Of a stretch of 5,008 nucleotides of DNA, positions 1-5,008 are shown piece after piece (within the stretch, counting starts at the first letter, position 1; the number at the start of each line of letters is the position of its first letter). A program made the position numbers and the translations under genes. The notes under the pieces are model-generated. The model had not been told where the DNA came from, ran no database searches, and saw nothing but the letters and a program-made list of their open reading frames with translations. The stretch is from Chitinophagaceae bacterium (GTDB lineage: Bacteria > Bacteroidota > Bacteroidia > Chitinophagales > Chitinophagaceae), in the NCBI GenBank assembly GCA_023251335.1, contig JAHEZA010000114.1, positions 1 through 5,008 on the forward strand. Direction: 5' to 3'.

Positions 1-1145
1 TTACAATCAGGAACACCATCTCCATCGGTATCTTTAGAAACACCATGAGTATCAACAGGACATCCTGCCGGAGTATTTGGCTCCCTGTCAAACTGATCAG
101 TGATACCATCACCATCACCATCAGGTAATACCGGTGGTGGTATCTTCATGTGCTTAGGATTGTTAATTTCACTGTAAGCATAGTCGAGTGGGTTAATCCA
201 CCAAAGAGGCTCAATAGATTTAGTACTTGAACCTATGTTGAAGTTTAGTCCTATGGACAAGTAGTTGTAAGAATCATAACTGCCGGTAAGAACGGGACTG
301 GCAGTCGGGCGTTCCTGCCATTGCTGTCCATCGAGTAAATCGTCCCTAAGAAAGCTTAGTTTGTCCTCAATAGCCAGGTTTATCCTTTTACTCAATTTGA
401 AAGCCATCCCAGCAATAATGCTGGCTGTTGGTTTCATTTTTGAACTGGTAGCATCGTCTGTCTCTCCGGCTGTTTCATAACTATCATCCAGCATATCCTT
501 TAATGCTTTCCTGATATCTTTTCTGTCTGAATAACCGGAACCACTTATCGTGCTGAAAGTATACGGCTGCCCGTCACTATTTAATGCATTTATTTTTGCG
601 TCATAAGTAGTGAATCCAATTCCAGCTCCCATGTAAAAAACCATCTTGGTTTTGTCTTTATAAAAGCGAAGATTGTTTATTGAAAAAAGGCCTTGTATGC
701 TGAAATCCTGTACGTTGGATTTATAGTTGTAATAAACAGGAGAAGGAGCAGAATAATGGGTATTCCATGCAGGATTATTTGCGTACCCGACAGATGGCTT
801 CCAGTTTAAACCTTTAGCTGTCCCGTAAACATACTCTGCTCTTAAAGAGAAAACATGTCCAAAGGATTTGCGAACATGAAGGCCAAAACCAGCCGTCGGC
901 AATACCGCTGACACATCGCCGGAAATAGAAAACATTCCACCTGTTACACCGAGTTCCCATTGGTCCCTGGGCTTCGCCGGAAAATCGTATGTATTATTCA
1001 TAAACTCATTTTGTTGCGCTTTGCCTTTGGAAGGAATTACGCTTGAGTCAAAAATATTATATACGCCTGTATCCTGGGCAAAAGCGCCAAGGCTCAGAAG
1101 GGAAAAAATTCCCATTAACAATAATTTAAACTTTTTGCTTGCCAT
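1..1145 (-). CDS. OmpA-family outer-membrane protein, N-terminal part (barrel and TSP3 linker; C-terminus outside window)
   Basis: My reading of the minus strand gives 381 open codons from ATG at 1143-1145 to the left edge, with no stop. Residues 1-23 form a signal peptide: a lysine-rich start (MASKKFK), a hydrophobic core and an AFA|Q cleavage site, so the protein is exported. From about residue 60 to 315, alternating aromatic and polar segments (for example WELGVTGGMF and LSIGLNFNIG) look like an outer-membrane beta-barrel, with a charged loop near 201-236. After a proline-rich stretch (PPP at 336-338), residues 342-381 carry the Asp-rich calcium-binding repeats DGDGDG (342-347) and DTDGDG (372-377) of thrombospondin type-3 linkers. 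In Bacteroidota such a linker normally precedes a peptidoglycan-binding OmpA domain, which would lie beyond position 1 and is not seen here. The only cysteines in the visible part, C362 and C381, bracket the second repeat. The likely role is anchoring the outer membrane to the cell wall; porin activity is possible but not shown. The gene is divergent from the polyprenyl synthase gene. Confidence 0.92.
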   Translation of the reverse strand, partial: MASKKFKLLLMGIFSLLSLGAFAQDTGVYNIFDSSVIPSKGKAQQNEFMNNTYDFPAKPRDQWELGVTGGMFSISGDVSAVLPTAGFGLHVRKSFGHVFSLRAEYVYGTAKGLNWKPSVGYANNPAWNTHYSAPSPVYYNYKSNVQDFSIQGLFSINNLRFYKDKTKMVFYMGAGIGFTTYDAKINALNSDGQPYTFSTISGSGYSDRKDIRKALKDMLDDSYETAGETDDATSSKMKPTASIIAGMAFKLSKRINLAIEDKLSFLRDDLLDGQQWQERPTASPVLTGSYDSYNYLSIGLNFNIGSSTKSIEPLWWINPLDYAYSEINNPKHMKIPPPVLPDGDGDGITDQFDREPNTPAGCPVDTHGVSKDTDGDGVPDC

Positions 1146-1181
1146 AACTTTTTGATTAATGATTTCTAAATAAAATTCTTG

Positions 1182-1212
1182 CAAAAGTATCAAAGGAAAC
1201 TCAAAATTCAAA
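1182..1212 (-). promoter_or_regulatory. Bacteroidota-type promoter for the OmpA-like gene
   Basis: Read on the minus strand, TTTG (1212-1209) is followed by exactly 19 bases and then TACTTTTG (1189-1182). This matches the Bacteroidota primary sigma-factor consensus TTTG / TAnnTTTG at its usual spacing. The -7 box ends 36 bases before the start codon at 1145, which implies a short leader of roughly 30 nt. That leader is A/T-rich with no Shine-Dalgarno sequence, as is usual in this phylum. The match is read directly; promoter activity is inferred. Confidence 0.65.
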
Positions 1213-1277
1213 TTTTTTTTAAACTTTAAGTAGATTTTGAGACATTTACATATTTCTACAATTTACAACTTTTAAAG

Positions 1278-1294
1278 GTTTGTTAGCAACAAAC
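1278..1294. repeat. Short perfect inverted repeat (possible operator or small hairpin)
   Basis: GTTTGTT (1278-1284) and AACAAAC (1288-1294) are perfect reverse complements around an AGC spacer. It lies about 138 bases upstream of the polyprenyl synthase start and about 65 bases upstream of the ompA-type -33 box. No T-run follows directly on either strand, so it is not a typical intrinsic terminator. A regulator-binding site or an incidental palindrome is equally possible. Confidence 0.45.
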
Positions 1295-1431
1295 GAACCA
1301 AAATTGTTATTATTTCATTAAAATCAAAAATGCCCAAAAATGATTTTCCCTTTTTTATTTCGTTTTCAAAATTTTAGCCAGGAATCTCATAATTGTTCCT
1401 TTCTGTCTTATATTGCCATTTTACCTGAATA

Positions 1432-2394
1432 ATGCAATTTTCAAAAAATCTTATAACAGTAGAATTAGCCATCTTTGAGCAAAAGTTTGCGCAATCTGTC
1501 AAAAGCCAGACCCCATTGCTTGATAGGATAATGAAATATATTATTAAGAGGAAAGGGAAGCAGTTGAGGCCTATGTTTGTTTTTTTATGTGCGAAATTAC
1601 ATGGAACGGTGAATGAATCTACTTACAGGGCCGCCGCTTTAGTGGAATTATTACATACTGCTACACTAGTACACGATGATGTTGTCGATGAGTCTCTTGA
1701 AAGACGAGGTTTTTTTTCAATTAATGCTCTTTGGAAAAATAAAATCGCTGTGCTGGTCGGCGATTATCTTCTCTCAAAAGGATTACTGCTTTCGACTGAT
1801 GCGGAAGACTTTAAACACCTGCATATTTTATCAGACGCTGTGAGACTGATGAGTGAAGGAGAATTATTACAAATTGAAAAAGCGCGTAAATTAAACTTAA
1901 AAGAAGAAATTTATTTTGAAATCATCAAAAGCAAAACAGCTTCATTACTGTCATCAGCGTGCGCTGTAGGAGCCTGGAGCACCAGCAAGGACGAAAATCT
2001 CACAGAAAGAATGAAACTTTTTGGCGAAAAAACCGGGATTGCCTTCCAAATCAAAGATGATCTTTTCGATTATGGAAATGAAAATATTGGCAAACCCACC
2101 GGCAACGATCTTAAAGAAAAAAAATTAACCCTGCCGCTTATCTATACCCTTAATAATATTGGCGCAGCCGAAAAAAGAAAAATTATCTATATTATAAAGA
2201 ACGAAAATAAAAATGCTGAGAAGATAAAATATGTTTTGGAAAAAGTTGTAGAATTCGGAGGAATTAAATACGCAATTACCAAAATGAATCAATATCGTGA
2301 CGAAGCATTGGCTATCCTTTTCGAATTTCCGAAAAGTGATGTCAGAGACGGGCTTGAGGAACTGGTAAGATACACAACCGATAGAAAGTATTAA
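1432..2394 (+). CDS. ispB: Polyprenyl diphosphate synthase, long-chain trans-type (IspB-like)
   Basis: This all-alpha isoprenyl synthase condenses isopentenyl diphosphate units onto an allylic diphosphate, building the long prenyl tail of the respiratory quinone, in Bacteroidota presumably menaquinone. At 320 aa it has the normal family length, and every signature is present: the RKGKQLRP substrate-binding segment (residues 40-47), the first Asp-rich motif HDDVVDE (81-87; D82, D83, D86), GDYLL (110-114), the second Asp-rich motif DDLFD (209-213) and the GKPTGNDLKEKK segment (220-231). The residues just before the first Asp-rich motif are small (A77, T78) as in octaprenyl-type synthases, with no bulky aromatic to stop elongation early, so a C35-C50 product is likely; the exact length cannot be read. 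A stop at 1426-1428 lies just upstream in frame, making ATG 1432 the first possible start, and the N-terminus fits the family. No Shine-Dalgarno sequence is seen. The ispB symbol is by similarity; heptaprenyl or solanesyl synthase are alternatives. Confidence 0.93.
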   Translation: MQFSKNLITVELAIFEQKFAQSVKSQTPLLDRIMKYIIKRKGKQLRPMFVFLCAKLHGTVNESTYRAAALVELLHTATLVHDDVVDESLERRGFFSINALWKNKIAVLVGDYLLSKGLLLSTDAEDFKHLHILSDAVRLMSEGELLQIEKARKLNLKEEIYFEIIKSKTASLLSSACAVGAWSTSKDENLTERMKLFGEKTGIAFQIKDDLFDYGNENIGKPTGNDLKEKKLTLPLIYTLNNIGAAEKRKIIYIIKNENKNAEKIKYVLEKVVEFGGIKYAITKMNQYRDEALAILFEFPKSDVRDGLEELVRYTTDRKY

Positions 2395-2471
2395 TATTCC
2401 AATATGCAATTTCAAATACAACTTTCAACTATCAACACAATTTCTAAAAGTCTATTAATTTAATGCAATCC

Positions 2472-2507
2472 AATTAGCTAATCTGCTAACTAGCATATTA
2501 GCAAATT
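2472..2507. repeat. Imperfect dyad directly upstream of recJ
   Basis: Two 17-base arms (2472-2488 and 2491-2507) are reverse complements with two mismatches around a 2-base centre at 2489-2490. The inner core pairs GCTAATCTGCTA with TAGCATATTAGC with one mismatch, and the outer part is built from the TTAGC/GCTAA word. The dyad ends 7 bases before the recJ ATG. As RNA it could fold into a hairpin covering the translation start region; as DNA it could be an operator or one copy of a dispersed intergenic palindrome. The following bases (AAATTATT) are not a good terminator tail. Confidence 0.7.
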
Positions 2508-2514
2508 ATTCAGT

Positions 2515-4230
2515 ATGGAAAAAAGGTGGAAAATAATTGAATCAGACAAAAATAAAGCCGACAGTTTACAAAAATCGCTGGCCGTAAGTTTATCTCTATG
2601 CCACATCCTCGTCCAAAGAGGTATAGACACTTTTGAAAAAGCAAAAGACTATTTCAGGCCACAACTTTCGCATCTTCATGACCCATTTCTAATGAAGGAT
2701 ATGAAGAAAGCGGTAGAAAGAATTTTATACGCCGTTGATACCAATCAAAAAATCCTGGTATTTGGTGACTACGATGTAGATGGAACTACGTCGGTAGCGA
2801 TCATGTACCGTTTTCTTAAAAAAATATATAAGGAAGAAAAAATTGACTTTTACATCCCACATCGTTACCGGGAAGGTTATGGCATTAGCAAACAAGGAAT
2901 TGACTTTGCTAAAAAAAATAATTTTGATTTAATTATTTCCCTGGACTGTGGCATAAAATCAATAGAACTTATCAGATATGCATCATCGTTACAACTTGAT
3001 TTTATTGTTTGCGATCACCATCTGCCAGATGAAGAACTACCACCTGCTGTAGCCATTCTAAACCCCAAGCAAAAAGATTGCAACTATCCGTACAAAGAAC
3101 TTTGCGGATGTGGTGTTGGATTCAAACTCATAACTGCGCTTGCACAACAGTTAGGGTTAAACGAAGAAGAATACTTGTGCTATCTCGACCTGGTGGTTAC
3201 GGCAATTGGTGCCGACATAGTTCCTATCACCGGTGAAAACAGAGTTCTCGCCTTTTATGGTTTGCAAAAACTCAATTTAAATCCATCGCCCGGAATAAAG
3301 GCTTTGATAGAACTAAGTAAGATTGAGAAGAAATTTTCAATAAATAATGTGGTATTTATAATTGCGCCTCGCGTAAATGCTGCGGGCCGTATGGATGACG
3401 CGACAAAAGCAGTAAGGATGTTTATTGAAGACGACCCCGTGAAAGCGAAAGAATATGCAGAGATGCTTCATAGCGATAATACAGACAGAAAAGATGCAGA
3501 TTCCACTATCACCGAAGAAGCATTATCCATGATAGCTAACAACCCCGAAATGTTAGCCCGGAAAAGCACGGTAGTATTTCAATCGCACTGGCATAAGGGA
3601 GTTGTTGGAATTGTTGCGAGCAGGCTGATAGAAATTTATTACCGGCCAACGGTAGTTCTTACCCTTGGTGAAAGTGTAGCGGGCGGTAGCGCGCGCAGTG
3701 TGCCTGGGTTTAACTTATACGAAGCCGTACATGCCTGCCGTGAATACCTGATTGGTTATGGGGGCCACTTTGCTGCGGCGGGAATGTCTATGCTGCCAGA
3801 AAATGTAGAAGGTTTTAGCAGAAAATTTGAAGAAGTAGTTAACGCAACCATAGATCCTTATTTACTTATTCCGGAACTGAATATAAATGCAACAATTGGT
3901 TTTAAAGATATTGTCAAGGGATTTTATAAAATCATTACCCAAATGGAACCTTATGGGCCTGAAAATCTGCGTCCGGTATTCATTACCAAAAATGTCGCCA
4001 ATACGCAATGGACGAAGATTGTAAAAGAACAGCACCTTCGCTTCGTAGTTAAGAACGAAAATATTACACTTACCGGAATTGGTTTTAACCTTGCTGAAAA
4101 ATTCCCTCTTTTACAAATGAACAAACCCATTGATATCGTTTATACCATTGATGAAAATGAATGGAATGGAGAAACGAATTTGCAATTGAAAGTAATTGAT
4201 TTCCGAATATCTGAAAATATTTCAGCGTAA
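2515..4230 (+). CDS. recJ: Single-stranded-DNA-specific exonuclease RecJ
   Basis: RecJ degrades single-stranded DNA 5' to 3' in the cytoplasm, in RecF-pathway recombination, mismatch repair and base-excision repair. The 571 aa match the usual length of about 570-580. The DHH-family metal-binding motifs are all intact: DYDVDG (residues 85-90), SLDCG with D144, DHH (167-169) and GADIVP with D234. RVNAAGRMDDA (286-296) is the typical RecJ helix segment. The DHHA1 domain follows, with HWHKGVVGIVASR (358-370), GGSAR (390-394) and GGHFAAAGM (416-424). The C-terminal OB-fold, about 450-571, starts around the EPYGPENLRPVF segment (478-489). Nothing is truncated. The ATG at 2515 gives the expected RecJ N-terminus; no Shine-Dalgarno sequence is present. 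It lies 120 bases after the polyprenyl synthase gene with no TAnnTTTG box between, so read-through from upstream is plausible, and 11 bases before the methyltransferase gene. Confidence 0.97.
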   Translation: MEKRWKIIESDKNKADSLQKSLAVSLSLCHILVQRGIDTFEKAKDYFRPQLSHLHDPFLMKDMKKAVERILYAVDTNQKILVFGDYDVDGTTSVAIMYRFLKKIYKEEKIDFYIPHRYREGYGISKQGIDFAKKNNFDLIISLDCGIKSIELIRYASSLQLDFIVCDHHLPDEELPPAVAILNPKQKDCNYPYKELCGCGVGFKLITALAQQLGLNEEEYLCYLDLVVTAIGADIVPITGENRVLAFYGLQKLNLNPSPGIKALIELSKIEKKFSINNVVFIIAPRVNAAGRMDDATKAVRMFIEDDPVKAKEYAEMLHSDNTDRKDADSTITEEALSMIANNPEMLARKSTVVFQSHWHKGVVGIVASRLIEIYYRPTVVLTLGESVAGGSARSVPGFNLYEAVHACREYLIGYGGHFAAAGMSMLPENVEGFSRKFEEVVNATIDPYLLIPELNINATIGFKDIVKGFYKIITQMEPYGPENLRPVFITKNVANTQWTKIVKEQHLRFVVKNENITLTGIGFNLAEKFPLLQMNKPIDIVYTIDENEWNGETNLQLKVIDFRISENISA

Positions 4231-4241
4231 TCAATATCTCC

Positions 4242-4931
4242 ATGAAACCTTTTTATTACCTAAAATATTTTTATTTCATAGCCCGCAACTGGAATATAAG
4301 ACTTGCAGCATTCACCGTGTACCATGAAATACGAGGCGAGAAAATATATCATCTTGATACTACAGAAATTGATGATTTAAAGGGCGAACGAATTGAAAGT
4401 TCCAATTTATCTCATGCTTCTATCTATCAGGGAACCAATTATTATTTAATTGAAAAAGCGTTTGAATATCTTCAAACCCAAAAGGCCAATCAACAACTTC
4501 TTGATTTTGGGTCGGGGAAAGGAAGAATCATAATAGTGGCTGCACATTACGGCTTTAAGAGTATTACGGGTGTTGACTTCTCCCAATCTTTGTGTAGAGA
4601 AGCCGGGAATAATATTGAAAAAATTAAACCGCTTTTTCCCGCAACAAACTTTAAAATCGTTTGTAGTGATGCAGTAAATTATTCAATAGAAAGTGATACA
4701 AACGTTTTCTTTTTCTTCAATCCTTTTGACGAAGTCGTGATGCTGCAGGTAGTAAGAAAAATTCTCACTTCTTTGAAAAAGAATGCCCGGAAAGTTTACA
4801 TCGTTTATGTAAACCCGTTGCACAAAGAAATATTTTTGAGTGCAGGATTTGAAGAAGAATATTCTTTAAAGAAGATGGAATATTTGGAATTCGTTATTCT
4901 TTCAAAAGAACCTGAAGATTTGGTAGATTAA
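4242..4931 (+). CDS. Class I SAM-dependent methyltransferase, substrate unknown
   Basis: This 229-aa cytoplasmic protein carries a Rossmann-type methyltransferase fold. Motif I is LLDFGSGKGR (residues 86-95), the SAM-binding glycine loop with D88, G90, G92 and G94. After it, the strand ending in ITGVDFS (108-114) supplies the acidic D112 expected to hold the SAM ribose. SDAVNY (142-147) is a likely adenine-contact segment, and FFFFNPFDE (156-164) is the motif IV strand. The last strands (VYIVYVNP at 185-192 and LEFVILSK at 215-222) complete the sheet. The N-terminal 60 residues, rich in aromatics (MKPFYYLKYFYF), precede the fold and could help bind substrate or membrane, which is speculative. 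The layout resembles uncharacterised Bacteroidota methyltransferases; small-molecule, protein or nucleic-acid substrates all remain possible. The NPF in motif IV only partly resembles the (D/N)PP(Y/F) of amino-methyltransferases. It starts 11 bases after the recJ stop, so co-transcription is likely. No earlier in-frame ATG lies nearby. Confidence 0.87.
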   Translation: MKPFYYLKYFYFIARNWNIRLAAFTVYHEIRGEKIYHLDTTEIDDLKGERIESSNLSHASIYQGTNYYLIEKAFEYLQTQKANQQLLDFGSGKGRIIIVAAHYGFKSITGVDFSQSLCREAGNNIEKIKPLFPATNFKIVCSDAVNYSIESDTNVFFFFNPFDEVVMLQVVRKILTSLKKNARKVYIVYVNPLHKEIFLSAGFEEEYSLKKMEYLEFVILSKEPEDLVD

Positions 4932-4958
4932 CAGTAAACCAACTTATAAGGTAAATTC

Positions 4959-5008
4959 CTATTTGTGCTGCCTGAACAACCATTCCATCATCAGCGGATC
5001 GCTATACG
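4959..5008 (-). CDS. C-terminal end of a convergent gene, possibly an alpha/beta-hydrolase esterase (partial)
   Basis: On the minus strand, from the right edge, 15 codons read YSDPLMMEWLFRQHK and stop at TAG (complement of 4959-4961). The tail resembles the C-termini of phospholipase/carboxylesterase-type or prolyl-oligopeptidase-like alpha/beta hydrolases. In those, a segment of the type 'Y-x-D/N-P-x-x-x-x-W-L' follows the catalytic histidine and closes the protein. The histidine and the rest of the protein would lie beyond position 5008, so the identity is a guess from very few residues. A convergent gene ending 27 bases after the methyltransferase stop is a plausible arrangement. Confidence 0.4.
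   Translation of the reverse strand, partial: YSDPLMMEWLFRQHK

Larger units (their letters stand above)
1146..1431. other. Divergent AT-rich intergenic region
   Basis: This 286-bp region separates the divergent OmpA-like and polyprenyl synthase genes. It is very AT-rich with long A and T runs. It contains the minus-strand promoter at 1182-1212, the short inverted repeat at 1278-1294, and a direct repeat of CAAAAATG (1325-1332 and 1335-1342, two bases apart). I found no plus-strand TAnnTTTG box to assign to the polyprenyl synthase gene, so its promoter is either degenerate or of another type. I see no convincing small gene or RNA gene here. Confidence 0.6.

Noticed and set aside
104..124. CCATCA-type short tandem repeat, which could suggest a phase-variable microsatellite
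   Set aside because: It has only about three 6-base units and encodes the DGDGDG calcium-binding motif of the TSP3 linker, so protein function explains it; changes of whole units would not shift the frame.
1320..1347. AAAATCA/TGATTTT inverted repeat followed by a T-rich run, a possible terminator
   Set aside because: The stem is only 7 bp and nearly all A/T with a 14-base loop, and no plus-strand gene ends upstream of it, so an intrinsic terminator is not supported.
2125..2421. 98-codon minus-strand open frame overlapping the end of the polyprenyl synthase gene
   Set aside because: It lies almost wholly antisense to conserved coding sequence, its translation is a low-complexity Phe/Ile/Tyr-rich product with no domain, and it has no promoter or neighbour supporting it.
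2395..2514. Possible small RNA or separate promoter between the polyprenyl synthase gene and recJ
   Set aside because: There is no TTTG on the plus strand of this gap, no GC-rich structure and no terminator; apart from the dyad, nothing here stands out.
4242..4931. Methyltransferase as part of a restriction-modification or other defence system
   Set aside because: There is no target-recognition domain, no full NPPY-type motif and no restriction enzyme or other defence gene nearby; RecJ is a housekeeping nuclease.

Overview
The window looks like ordinary core chromosome of a Bacteroidota bacterium, probably a Chitinophagaceae or Sphingobacteriales relative. The evidence is an OmpA-family outer-membrane protein with a thrombospondin type-3 calcium-binding linker of the kind common in that phylum, a Bacteroidota-type promoter (TTTG, 19 bp, TAnnTTTG) in front of it, AT-rich intergenic DNA, and no Shine-Dalgarno sequence ahead of any start codon. 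The taxon is inferred from these features and not from a database match.

Layout: positions 1-1145 (minus strand) hold the N-terminal 381 codons of an OmpA-like beta-barrel protein whose C-terminal part lies beyond the left edge. Positions 1146-1431 are a divergent, AT-rich intergenic region carrying the ompA-type promoter and a small perfect inverted repeat. Three plus-strand genes follow: a long-chain polyprenyl diphosphate synthase (1432-2394), the single-strand exonuclease RecJ (2515-4230) and a class I SAM-dependent methyltransferase of unknown substrate (4242-4931). A 120-bp gap between the first two holds a 36-bp imperfect dyad that ends 7 bases before the recJ start codon. Only 11 bases separate recJ from the methyltransferase, so those two are probably co-transcribed. 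At the right edge, positions 4959-5008 (minus strand) look like the last 15 codons of a convergent gene whose ending resembles that of alpha/beta-hydrolase esterases.

The products do not form one obvious pathway. The polyprenyl synthase most likely makes the side chain of menaquinone, RecJ acts in recombination and mismatch repair, and the OmpA-like protein belongs to the outer membrane. I found no tRNA, rRNA, CRISPR array, insertion sequence or phage element, and no convincing new multi-gene system. The items most worth a second look are the dyad before recJ and the uncharacterised methyltransferase tied to recJ.
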